A stretch of 17,749 bases of DNA, from NCBI GenBank assembly GCA_030150425.1, contig JASLFY010000149.1, positions 1 to 17,749 on the forward strand. The letters run 5' to 3'. The notes below the pieces were generated by a model. The model was given only the letters and a program-made list of their open reading frames with translations, had not been told where the DNA came from and ran no database searches. Positions 6,583 to 13,102 of the stretch are shown here, one piece after another. The DNA is from Yimella sp. (GTDB lineage: Bacteria; Actinomycetota; Actinomycetes; Actinomycetales; Dermatophilaceae). Position 1 is the first letter of the stretch; every line of letters begins with the position of its first letter. The translations under genes and the position numbers were made by a program.

Positions 6583-7628
6583 CGCTTCGCCGCCTCCCGT
6601 CGGATCCAGGTGTTCAGCAGGGTCGCACCGACCAGCATCACGCCCAGGAAGGTCATCAGCCAGTCGGGGTTCCAGCCGGCGTAGGTGATACCGAGGTTGG
6701 TCATGCCGTAGATCAGCGCGCCGAGCGAGGCGCCGACGACCGAGCCATAGCCGCCGGTCAGCAGGCAGCCACCGACGACCGCGGCGATGATGTAGATGAA
6801 CTCGTTGCCGACGCCGAGGTTGGTCTGCACCGAGTCGAAGTTGAACAGGGTGTGCATGCCCAGCAGCCAGGCGCAGAACGCGACGAACATGTAGAGCCCG
6901 GTCTTGGTGCGCTCCACCGGAACGCCCGAGGCGCGGGCCGCGGCGTCGTCGCCGCCGGCCGCCTGGATCCAGTTGCCGGCGCGGGTGCGCAGCAGCACCA
7001 CCGCGGCCAGGACGGTCAGCACGATCCAGAACAGCAGGGTGACCTTCAGGTTCACCGAGCCGACGTTGATCTCGGTGGCGAACACCTTCTGCGCCGAGGT
7101 GAAACCGTCCATGTCGGTGATCCGGGGAGAGGTCACCCCGCCGACGACCTTCTTGGTCAGTGCCAGGTTGCAGCCCTGCAGGATGAAGAAGGTGCCGAGC
7201 GTCACCAGGAAGCTGGGCAGCTTGGTGCGGTGCAGCAGCCACCCGTTGAACGCGCCGACGGCGAGCGCCAGCACCAACGACAGCAGCACCCCGACCCAGA
7301 TGTTCAACCCGAACTGCCAGGCGAGGATCGAGGCGGACAGCGCCGACGTGGTCACCGCGACACCGGCGGAGAGGTCGAACTCGCCACCGATCATCAGCAG
7401 CGCCACCGGCACGGCCATCATCCCGATGGTCGAGGCCTGGTAGAGGATCGTGCCGGTATTGGTCAGGCTGCGGAACGGCTCCGCCACCGCCATGAACAAC
7501 ACGAACACGGCCACCGCGCCGACGAGGGCGCCGATCTCCGGGTAGGACAGCAGTTTGGCCATGGTCGGCCGGGCGGCGACCCGCTGGTCGTCGCCCGGCG
7601 CGGCTGCGGTGGCTGCTATGTCATTCAT
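6579..7628 (-). CDS. ABC transporter permease, RbsC/FrcC-like (BPD_transp_2 family)
   Basis: The 349-residue integral membrane protein has about ten hydrophobic segments from residue 30 on. It has the family's early conserved block MMAVPVALLMIGGEFDLSAGV (about 70-90, with the GGEFDLS motif) and the later AAGGDDAAARASGVPVERTKTGLY (about 223-246), the cytoplasmic coupling-helix region with the typical GxNxxAAxxSG pattern. It forms the membrane channel for the sugar or polyol bound by the lipoprotein encoded three bases upstream. The start ATG at 7628 follows the preceding stop with the GAGGG of the junction acting as ribosome binding site. Unlike its neighbours, this gene and the next one upstream contain no CGTACG hexamer, suggesting more selected codon use. 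Confidence 0.93.
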   Translation of the reverse strand: MNDIAATAAAPGDDQRVAARPTMAKLLSYPEIGALVGAVAVFVLFMAVAEPFRSLTNTGTILYQASTIGMMAVPVALLMIGGEFDLSAGVAVTTSALSASILAWQFGLNIWVGVLLSLVLALAVGAFNGWLLHRTKLPSFLVTLGTFFILQGCNLALTKKVVGGVTSPRITDMDGFTSAQKVFATEINVGSVNLKVTLLFWIVLTVLAAVVLLRTRAGNWIQAAGGDDAAARASGVPVERTKTGLYMFVAFCAWLLGMHTLFNFDSVQTNLGVGNEFIYIIAAVVGGCLLTGGYGSVVGASLGALIYGMTNLGITYAGWNPDWLMTFLGVMLVGATLLNTWIRREAAKR

Positions 7629-7631
7629 CCC

Positions 7632-8621
7632 TCAGCGGGTCCCTCCAGCGGCGAACTTGGCCACGGCGTCGACGTTGCTCTTGTCGACGAATGCCGGACC
7701 GGTCAGCGTCGGCTGACCGCCACCGATGGTGTCACCGTTGGTCTTGTAGAGCCACAGCGAGTCGACCGCGAGGTAGCCCTGCAGATAGGGCTGCTGGTCG
7801 ACCGCCCACTCGATGTCGCCGGACTGGATGGCCTTCACCAGGTCGGCATTGGTGTCGAACGTGCCGACCTTGGCGCTGGAACCGGCGGCCTTCTTCGCCT
7901 TGACCGCGTTCAGCGTGATGTCGGCGTTCAGACCGATGACCCAGTCGATCTTCTTGTCCTGCTGCAGCTTCGCGGTCACCGAGGACAGCACGGACGGCAG
8001 GTCCTTGCCGTTGACATACAGGGTCTGGGTGCCGGGCACCTTCTCCTTCACGCCGGCGCAGCGGTCCTCGAGACCCACGTTGCCCTGCTCGTGGATGATG
8101 CACAGCGGCGCCTTCGCGCCGGCCGCCTTGATCTTGTCGCCGACGGCCTCACCGGCGGTCTTCTCCGGCTGGCCGAAGAAGCCGAGCATGCCGAAGCTCT
8201 GGTAGACGTCCGAACCGGAGTTCAGACCCACGACCGGGATCTTCGCGTTGACGGCGTTCTTGACGGCGCCCTTCATCGCGTCCGGCTTCGCCAGGGTGAG
8301 CGCGATGCCGTCGACCTTCTTGTCGACCGCCGACTGCACCAGGGCGGCCTGCTTGGTGCCGTCCGGGTCGGCGGCGTACTGCGGCTGCACGTTGTCCTTG
8401 TCGGCCGCGGCCTGCGCGCCCTTGCGGACCAGGTCCCAGAAGGTGTCACCCGGGCCGGAGTGCGTGATCAGGGAGATCGTCATCCGCGGGGTGTTCGCCT
8501 TGCCGGCGCCACCGCTCGCGCTGGTCTCCGTCGCCTTCTTGCCACCCGAACTGCTGCAGGCGGCCAGGCTCAGCGCCGCCACCATCGCGAGTGCGGTCGT
8601 CCGCACCACCGGCTTGCTCAT
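7632..8621 (-). CDS. Sugar/polyol-binding lipoprotein (Peripla_BP_4 family)
   Basis: The 329-residue protein starts with a lipoprotein signal peptide whose lipobox LAAC puts the acylated cysteine at 22, followed by an SSSGGKK linker. The mature part has the two-lobed fold of ribose/galactose-type binding proteins: ISLITHSGPGDTFWDLVRKG (about 50-69), DGIALTLAKPDA in the first lobe, IPVVGLNSGSD, and the return segment KVGTFDTNADLVKAIQSGDIEWAVDQQPYLQGYLAVDSL. The THSxPGDxFWD opening resembles fructose-binding FrcB-like proteins, but the ligand is not proven. AAAGGAA lies about six bases before the ATG. It is the third gene of the operon; a 117-base spacer with two stem-loops separates it from the IolE-like gene, which may allow extra expression of this subunit. 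Confidence 0.92.
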   Translation of the reverse strand: MSKPVVRTTALAMVAALSLAACSSSGGKKATETSASGGAGKANTPRMTISLITHSGPGDTFWDLVRKGAQAAADKDNVQPQYAADPDGTKQAALVQSAVDKKVDGIALTLAKPDAMKGAVKNAVNAKIPVVGLNSGSDVYQSFGMLGFFGQPEKTAGEAVGDKIKAAGAKAPLCIIHEQGNVGLEDRCAGVKEKVPGTQTLYVNGKDLPSVLSSVTAKLQQDKKIDWVIGLNADITLNAVKAKKAAGSSAKVGTFDTNADLVKAIQSGDIEWAVDQQPYLQGYLAVDSLWLYKTNGDTIGGGQPTLTGPAFVDKSNVDAVAKFAAGGTR

Positions 8622-8662
8622 CTTCGTTCCTTTCCGTCACGCCCTCGGGACGGGAATCGTGT

Positions 8663-8686
8663 CCGGTCTGGAGTGTTCCAGCCCGG
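8663..8686 (-). promoter_or_regulatory. Stem-loop in the spacer upstream of the binding-protein gene
   Basis: CTGGA/TCCAG (8668-8672 with 8677-8681, 4-base loop) is extended past one mismatch by CCGG/CCGG (8663-8666 with 8683-8686). It lies about 40 bases before the binding-protein start. It may stabilise the 5' end of a processed transcript, a common way to over-express binding proteins; this role is inference. Confidence 0.3.
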
Positions 8687-8693
8687 CCCTGCC

Positions 8694-8713
8694 ACCGGGT
8701 GACGCCACACCCG
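8694..8713 (-). promoter_or_regulatory. GC-rich stem-loop between the IolE-like and binding-protein genes
   Basis: CCGGGTG and CACCCGG form a perfect 7-bp stem with a 6-base loop (ACGCCA), about 26 bases after the IolE-like stop codon. No T-run follows. It could be an attenuator or an RNA-processing boundary between the enzyme half and the transport half of the operon. Confidence 0.35.
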
Positions 8714-8715
8714 GG

Positions 8716-8734
8716 CGTTGCCACAACGTTGCCA
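8716..8734. repeat. Tandem CGTTGCCA repeat with a CAACGTTG palindrome
   Basis: CGTTGCCA occurs at 8716-8723 and again at 8727-8734, an 11-base (one helical turn) period, and the junction makes the palindrome CAACGTTG (8724-8731) with a central CpG, as in LacI-family operators. It sits directly after the IolE-like stop. A regulator site for an internal promoter of the transport genes is possible but unproven. Confidence 0.3.
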
Positions 8735-8738
8735 ACCG

Positions 8739-9617
8739 TCAGTGGGCGACGATCCGCATCAGATGGTTCACCGACGCGGCGACGTCGGCGATCGGGCCGC
8801 GCTCGCCGCCCTCCTCCGGCAGCATCGTGTCCTGCTCCAGGACGTACCAGCCGGCGTACCGCGCGGCTTCCAGGGCGTGGACGATCCGCTCGATCCGTAC
8901 GTCGCCCCGGCCCAGCGGGACGTACATCCCGGCTCGTACGGCCGCCGCGTACGTCATCCGTCCCGCCCGGACCTCGTCGGCCAGGTCGAGGCGTACGTCC
9001 TTGAGGTGGACGTGACCGATCCGGTCCGGGTGGCTCTCGGCGATCGCCACCGGGTCGCCGCCGCCGATCAGCAGGTGGCCGGTGTCGAGGCACAACGCGA
9101 TCGCGCTGCCATCGAGCACCCGCCGGGTCTCCTCGCCGGACTCGACCATGGTGCCGACGTGGGGATGCAGCGTGGCGTGCAGACCGTTGTCGCGCGCGGT
9201 TTCATGGATGCGGTCGAGGTTCGCGAGCAGGGTGATCCACTGGTCCTCGGTGAGCTCGGGCCGCGAGTCGTAACCGTCGGCGCCGGTGGCCGCCGCGATC
9301 ACCACGGTGTCGGCCTGGGCGCAGACCAGGGCGTCGATCGCCTGCTGCACCGCCGGCAGCGGGTCGTGGTCGGGGTCGTGCAGGACCACCGGGACGAACT
9401 GGCCGACCGCCCGCAGCTCGAACTCGCCCAGCTTCGCCACCTTCGCGGCCGGGTCGTCGGGCAGGAACCCCTCCGGTCCGAACTCCGTTGCGGTCAGGCC
9501 GAGTTCGGCCATCTCGCCGAGCACCGTGTCGGCGTCGAGCTGGCGCCCCCAGTCGGGCACCTCGCAGACGCCCCAACTGATCGGTGCGGCGGCGATCCGC
9601 GAGGCGATGGCGGTCAT
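8739..9617 (-). CDS. Sugar phosphate isomerase/epimerase-family enzyme, IolE (inosose dehydratase)-like
   Basis: The 292-residue protein is an AP-endonuclease-2-like TIM barrel. Its opening APISWGVCEVPDWG (11-24) and GPEGFLPDD (47-55) are characteristic of IolE, which dehydrates 2-keto-myo-inositol. Likely metal ligands are His153 and Glu159 in HPHVGTMVES, Asp178 and His181 in CLDTGHLLIGGGDP, His202/His204 in GHVHLKDV and Glu261 in EQDT. With the oxidoreductase encoded seven bases upstream it would form consecutive steps: oxidation of an inositol-like substrate, then dehydration or isomerisation. No iolB, iolC or iolD is in the window, so an isomerase acting on another keto-sugar is an alternative. 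The ATG at 9617 has only a weak ribosome binding site inside the preceding gene, consistent with coupling. Confidence 0.85.
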   Translation of the reverse strand: MTAIASRIAAAPISWGVCEVPDWGRQLDADTVLGEMAELGLTATEFGPEGFLPDDPAAKVAKLGEFELRAVGQFVPVVLHDPDHDPLPAVQQAIDALVCAQADTVVIAAATGADGYDSRPELTEDQWITLLANLDRIHETARDNGLHATLHPHVGTMVESGEETRRVLDGSAIALCLDTGHLLIGGGDPVAIAESHPDRIGHVHLKDVRLDLADEVRAGRMTYAAAVRAGMYVPLGRGDVRIERIVHALEAARYAGWYVLEQDTMLPEEGGERGPIADVAASVNHLMRIVAH

Positions 9618-9624
9618 CGGCGGC

Positions 9625-10629
9625 TCACGACGACGGGATCTCGTCCATCGACACGACCCGGTTCCCGGCCCGCGACATCTCGCACGCCTCGGCGATCCGG
9701 AACGCCTGCAGCGCGTCGGCGACGGTGCACGGGCTGGGGATCTTCCCGGCGGCGACGTCGAAGAAGGCGGTGAGTTCGGCGACGTACGCCGGCCGGAAGC
9801 GGTCCATGAACGTGTGGTGGACCGGGCCCTTGGGCCAGTCGATGCCGCCCTCGGCCGACTGCATCGCCAGCGAGTCGTCCAGGCCGACGGACATCGAGCC
9901 CTTGCTGCCGAACACCTCGGTGCGTACGTCGTGGCCCTGGCCGTTGTAACGCGTCGAGGAGATCTGCACGACGGTGCCGGAGTCGAGGGTCAGCATCGCG
10001 CCGCCGGTGTCGTAGTCGCCCGCCTCGACGAAGAAGGCGGCGCCCTGGTTGCCGCCGGTCGCGTAGACCGTCGCGACCTCCCGACCGGACACGAACCGTA
10101 CGACGTCGAAGTCGTGGACGTTGCAGTCGCGGAAGATGCCGCCCGAGGTCGGGATGTAGTCGGCGTGCGGCGGTGCCTCGTCGAGGGTGTGGCTGCGGAT
10201 GGTGTGGATGAAGCCGAGTTCGCCGTCGGCCACCGCCTGCTGCACCCGCTGGTAGCCGCGGTCGAACCGGCGCTGGAATCCGACGTGGACCGGGGTGTCG
10301 CTGTCCTGCGCGAGCCGGGTCAGCTCGATCGTCTCCGCCAGTGTGGCCGCGACCGGCTTCTCGCAGAAGGTCGCGACGCCCGCCGCGATCGCCGTACGCA
10401 GCATCGGCGCGTGACCCGGGGTCGGAGTCGTGATGACCAGTCCGTCGAGTCCGGCGGCGAGCAGCTCCTGCTCGGAATCGACCGCGCGGGCGCCCAGCTC
10501 CGCGGCGACCTTCGCCGCCTGCGCCCCGTTCACGTCATGGACGATCAGCTCGTCGACGGCGTCCAGGGAGTTGAGCGTCGCGGCGTGGAAGGCGCCGATG
10601 CGCCCCACTCCGGTCAGTCCGATGCGCAT
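9625..10629 (-). CDS. Gfo/Idh/MocA-family oxidoreductase, inositol 2-dehydrogenase-like
   Basis: The 334-residue NAD(P)-dependent dehydrogenase has a Rossmann domain opening RIGLTGVGRIGAFH (2-15), the EKP motif at 90-92 with Lys91, and a C-terminal sheet domain. GGIFRDCNVHDFDVVRFVSG (163-182) holds Asp168 and His172. The Lys-Asp-His spacing matches the catalytic triad of IolG, which oxidises myo-inositol to 2-keto-myo-inositol. Substrate assignment remains inference, since the family also acts on glucose, glucosamine and other polyols. An in-frame ATG seven codons upstream exists, but GAGAGGA about six bases before the ATG at 10629 and the alignment of the Rossmann strand favour the shorter form. 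It is the first gene of the five-gene operon and lies behind a putative promoter with a palindromic site. Confidence 0.88.
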   Translation of the reverse strand: MRIGLTGVGRIGAFHAATLNSLDAVDELIVHDVNGAQAAKVAAELGARAVDSEQELLAAGLDGLVITTPTPGHAPMLRTAIAAGVATFCEKPVAATLAETIELTRLAQDSDTPVHVGFQRRFDRGYQRVQQAVADGELGFIHTIRSHTLDEAPPHADYIPTSGGIFRDCNVHDFDVVRFVSGREVATVYATGGNQGAAFFVEAGDYDTGGAMLTLDSGTVVQISSTRYNGQGHDVRTEVFGSKGSMSVGLDDSLAMQSAEGGIDWPKGPVHHTFMDRFRPAYVAELTAFFDVAAGKIPSPCTVADALQAFRIAEACEMSRAGNRVVSMDEIPSS

Positions 10630-10664
10630 GCGGGTTCCTCTCGGATTCACGGGTTTGTCAGGAC

Positions 10665-10670
10665 ATTATG
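10665..10670 (-). promoter_or_regulatory. -10 box of the polyol operon promoter
   Basis: On the minus strand CATAAT matches five of six positions of TATAAT and lies 36 bases before the dehydrogenase ATG, leaving room for a short leader containing the ribosome binding site. It is the most A/T-rich hexamer in this GC-rich spacer. Confidence 0.45.
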
Positions 10671-10685
10671 CCCACGGGTGTCGCG

Positions 10686-10701
10686 GATACCAGCGGGTAT
10701 C
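10686..10701. promoter_or_regulatory. Palindromic operator candidate over the -35 region of the polyol operon
   Basis: GATACC-AGCG-GGTATC is a perfect 6-bp inverted repeat with a 4-base centre. It lies 15 bases upstream of the CATAAT box, so it covers where the -35 contact would be, and 16 bases ahead of the divergent carrier-protein gene. A dimeric repressor bound here could control both. No regulator gene is next to it. Confidence 0.4.
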
Positions 10702-10717
10702 GGGCAACCCTGCCAAG

Positions 10718-10963
10718 ATGGCGCGCATGAGCCCCTTCTCCCGCCCCGACCGCCAGGACATCGTCAGCGACCTGGTCGCCAACGTCGCCCAGGTCCACGT
10801 GCAGGTCGGCGACAAGGTCACCGCCGGGCAGGAGCTGGTGTTGCTCGAGTCGATGAAGATGGAGATCCCGGTCGTGCCGGAGTGGGACGGCACCGTCACC
10901 GACGTACGCGTGGTGCCCGGCGACGTCGTCCAGGAGGGCGACGTCCTCGTCGTCCTGGAGTAG
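10718..10963 (+). CDS. Small biotin carboxyl carrier-type (biotinyl/lipoyl attachment) protein
   Basis: The 81-residue protein is a single biotinyl domain: about 10 lead residues, then VAQVHVQVGDKVTAGQELVL, the modification motif ESMKMEI with the biotinylated Lys47, and PGDVVQEGDVLVVLE. Biotin protein ligase would attach biotin at MKM; the carrier then shuttles CO2 for an acyl-CoA or related carboxylase. Such free-standing 70-80 residue carriers are common in Actinobacteria, where they often serve carboxylases encoded elsewhere; none is encoded in this window. Start may be ATG 10718 or ATG 10727; neither has a good ribosome binding site. It is divergent from the polyol operon and convergent with pcnA. 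Confidence 0.88.
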   Translation: MARMSPFSRPDRQDIVSDLVANVAQVHVQVGDKVTAGQELVLLESMKMEIPVVPEWDGTVTDVRVVPGDVVQEGDVLVVLE

Positions 10964-10970
10964 TCGCGCG

Positions 10971-11053
10971 GCTGTCCCGCCGGCCGGAGGAGGGTTCCTC
11001 GACCGAAGACGCTTTGCAAAGCTCCGCTGGTCGAAAAAGCCTCCTCCGACAGC
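10971..11053. repeat. Nested palindrome between convergent genes, bidirectional terminator or REP-like element
   Basis: Four nested pairings share one centre region: GCTGTC/GACAGC (10971-10976 with 11048-11053), GGAGGAGG/CCTCCTCC (10986-10993 with 11040-11047), TCGACC/GGTCGA (10999-11004 with 11029-11034), and a perfect 12-base palindrome GCTTTGCAAAGC (11011-11022). It fills nearly the whole spacer between the stop codons of the carrier gene and pcnA. A two-way terminator is the simplest reading; the GGTCGA arms also resemble dispersed extragenic palindromes of Actinobacteria. Confidence 0.5.
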
Positions 11054-11066
11054 GCGGTCCGACCGA

Positions 11067-12545
11067 CTACTCCTGCCCCTGCTCCGCCCACCAGCGCAGC
11101 AGCTCCGCCTTCGCGGCCTCCTCACCGACCGGCCCGGCGTCGAGCCGGAAGGCGAGCAGGTGCTTGTACGCCCGGCCGAGCAGCGGCCCGGGCCGGATGC
11201 CGAGCGTCTCGGCGATCTGGTTGCCGTCGAGCTCGGGGCGCACCTTGCCCAGTTCCTCGGCCGCCATCAGCCGCGCGATGCGCCGCTCCAGGTCGTCGTA
11301 CGTCGCGGCGAGCGCCGCGGCCTTGCGCCGGTTGCGGGTCGTGCAGTCCGAGCGGGTCAGCAGGTGCAGCCTCGCGAGCTGGTCGCCCGCGTCGGTGACG
11401 TAGCGGCGTACGGCCGAATCGGTCCACTCGCCGTCGCCGTAGCCGTGGAAGCGCAGGTGCAGCTCGATCAGCCGGGTCACGGCCTTGATCGTGTCCTTGT
11501 CGAAGCGCAACTCCCGCATCCGCTTGCGGGCCAGCTTCGCGCCGACCAGCTCGTGGTGGTGGAACGAGACGCCGCCGCCGGACTCGAACCGGCGGGTGGC
11601 CGGCTTGCCGATGTCGTGCAGCAGCGCCGCCAGTCGCAGCACCAGGTCGGGGCCGGGCACCTCCATCGGCTCCTCGAGCCCGCTGACCGTACGCGGCCCC
11701 TCCAGCGCGATCGCCTGGTCGAGCACCGTCAGGGAGTGTTGGTAGACGTCCTTGTGGCGGTGGTGCTCGTCGATCTCCAGCTTCAGCGCCGGCAGTTCGG
11801 GCAGCATCTGGTCGGCCAGGCCGGTGTCGACCAGCAACTCGAGGCCGTCGTGCGGGTTCGCGCCGAGCAGCAACTTCACCAGCTCGTCGTGGATTCGCTC
11901 CGGCGAGATGATCGCCAGGGTCTCGGCCCGCTCGGTCATCGCGGTGACCACCGCGGGCGCCGCGGTGAACCCCAACTGGGAGACGAACCGGGCGGCCCGC
12001 ATCATCCGCAGCGGGTCGTCACCGAACGACACCTCCGCCGGCGCGGGCGTGACCAGCTCGCGGCGGGCGAGGGCGCCCAGTCCGTCGTACGGGTCGACGA
12101 ACTCCAGGTCGGGCAGTCGCAACGCCATCGCGTTGACGGTGAAGTCTCGCCGGACCAGGTCGTCGTTCAGGTTGTCGCCGAAGGCGACGATCGGCTTGCG
12201 GGTGACGCCGTCGTACGCGTCGGCCCGGTAGGTGGTGATCTCCACCTTCCACTCGCCGCGCTGGGCGCCGATGGTGCCGAACTCGCGACCGATGTCCCAG
12301 GTGGTCGACGCCCACGGCTTCAGCAGGGCCTCGGTCTGCGCCGGCGACGCGGACGTCGTCAGGTCGATGTCGTGGCTGTCCCGGCCGAGGAAGGCGTCGC
12401 GTACGGGCCCGCCGACGAGCGCCAGTTCGTGGCCCGCGGCGACGAAGATCTCGCCCAGTTCGGTCAGCAGCGGAAGGTGCGGCGCGAGGCGCGCGACGGC
12501 GCGCTCGCGCAGCGCGGCGAGGGACGGTTCGGACTGGTTCGGCAC
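11067..12545 (-). CDS. pcnA: CCA tRNA nucleotidyltransferase (class II)
   Basis: This enzyme adds or repairs the 3' CCA end of tRNAs in the cytoplasm without a nucleic acid template. Counting from GTG 12545 it has 492 residues. The polymerase head carries LVGGPVRDAFLGR and the catalytic pair in SHDIDLTT (Asp59 and Asp61), then RRDFTVNAMA (132-141) and the DDPLRMMRAARF block (176-187) that reads the nucleotide. An HD domain follows (HH at 261-262, ALLHDIGKPATR at 307-318), as in actinobacterial members. A TTG two codons upstream is possible, but GTG has TAACCT exactly six bases before it, suggesting leaderless expression. It is divergent from the Nudix gene, the usual actinobacterial arrangement. 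Confidence 0.95.
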   Translation of the reverse strand: MPNQSEPSLAALRERAVARLAPHLPLLTELGEIFVAAGHELALVGGPVRDAFLGRDSHDIDLTTSASPAQTEALLKPWASTTWDIGREFGTIGAQRGEWKVEITTYRADAYDGVTRKPIVAFGDNLNDDLVRRDFTVNAMALRLPDLEFVDPYDGLGALARRELVTPAPAEVSFGDDPLRMMRAARFVSQLGFTAAPAVVTAMTERAETLAIISPERIHDELVKLLLGANPHDGLELLVDTGLADQMLPELPALKLEIDEHHRHKDVYQHSLTVLDQAIALEGPRTVSGLEEPMEVPGPDLVLRLAALLHDIGKPATRRFESGGGVSFHHHELVGAKLARKRMRELRFDKDTIKAVTRLIELHLRFHGYGDGEWTDSAVRRYVTDAGDQLARLHLLTRSDCTTRNRRKAAALAATYDDLERRIARLMAAEELGKVRPELDGNQIAETLGIRPGPLLGRAYKHLLAFRLDAGPVGEEAAKAELLRWWAEQGQE

Positions 12546-12551
12546 CGTCAA

Positions 12552-12557
12552 AGGTTA
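12552..12557 (-). promoter_or_regulatory. -10 box of a probable leaderless pcnA promoter
   Basis: TAACCT on the minus strand fits TANNNT and is followed by six bases and then the GTG start. No Shine-Dalgarno lies between. This spacing favours GTG 12545 over the upstream TTG as the true start. Confidence 0.4.
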
Positions 12558-12591
12558 GGTCGAACTCTTCGTTCCGGTCGCATCGCGTGGT

Positions 12592-12597
12592 TACAGT
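12592..12597 (+). promoter_or_regulatory. -10 box of a probable leaderless promoter for the Nudix-DUF6049-murJ operon
   Basis: TACAGT is followed by six bases and the ATG at 12604, with no ribosome binding site. It lies 34 bases from the oppositely oriented pcnA -10, so the two promoters are nearly back to back and may compete. Confidence 0.45.
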
Positions 12598-12603
12598 GAC
12601 GGA

Positions 12604-13089
12604 ATGACCCTCCAGATCCCACGAGCCAGTCGCCCTGTCCGGCGACTGCCGTCGTTGGAGGAGGTCTCCGCTGGTGGCGTGGTCATCGACGTCCGCGACG
12701 GAGTCGCCTGGTTGGCCCTGATCGCCCGCTACAACCGGGCCGGTCGACTCGAGTGGTGCCTGCCCAAGGGCCACGTCGAGGCGGGGGAGACGCTGGTCGA
12801 GACGGCGGTCCGCGAGGTGGCGGAGGAGACCGGCATCCACGGCCGGGCGCTGGTCACCCTGGGCACCATCGACTACTGGTTCTCGACCCCACGATTTCGG
12901 ATCCACAAGCGCGTGCACCACTATTTGTTGGAGGCACTCGCGGGTGAGATCACGGTCGACAACGACCCCGACCAGGAAGCGGTCGACGCCGCATGGTTCC
13001 GGTTGGACGAGGTGGACGCCCGGCTGACCTTCGCCAACGAGCGCCGGATCGCCCACATGGCCTGGCGCCGCCTGGCCGGCACATCCTGA
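12604..13089 (+). CDS. Nudix hydrolase
   Basis: The 161-residue protein contains an exact Nudix box at 56-78 (G56, E62, R70-E71, E74-E75, G77), which binds Mg2+ and hydrolyses a nucleoside diphosphate linked to another moiety. The sequence before it, SAGGVVIDVRDG...LALIARYNRAGRLEWCLPKGHVE, is the standard first strands of the fold; the protein resembles the MutT/diadenosine polyphosphate hydrolase group. The exact substrate cannot be read. A 22-residue lead with several arginines precedes the domain. It opens the operon with the DUF6049 gene 13 bases later and murJ. This order is conserved in many actinobacteria beside pcnA, though a functional link to envelope synthesis is not known. Confidence 0.93.
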   Translation: MTLQIPRASRPVRRLPSLEEVSAGGVVIDVRDGVAWLALIARYNRAGRLEWCLPKGHVEAGETLVETAVREVAEETGIHGRALVTLGTIDYWFSTPRFRIHKRVHHYLLEALAGEITVDNDPDQEAVDAAWFRLDEVDARLTFANERRIAHMAWRRLAGTS

Positions 13090-13102
13090 GCGGAGTGACC
13101 CG

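Noticed and set aside
6583..7242. In-frame extension of the ATPase gene by 220 codons
   Set aside because: It overlaps the permease gene in another frame and reads as Arg/Gly/His-rich sequence; the ATGA overlap at 6579-6582 gives a normal coupled start.
6852..8702. 616-codon plus-strand open frame over the transporter genes
   Set aside because: It is antisense to two well-supported transport genes and is rich in His/Gln/Arg/Gly with no domain or plausible start signal.
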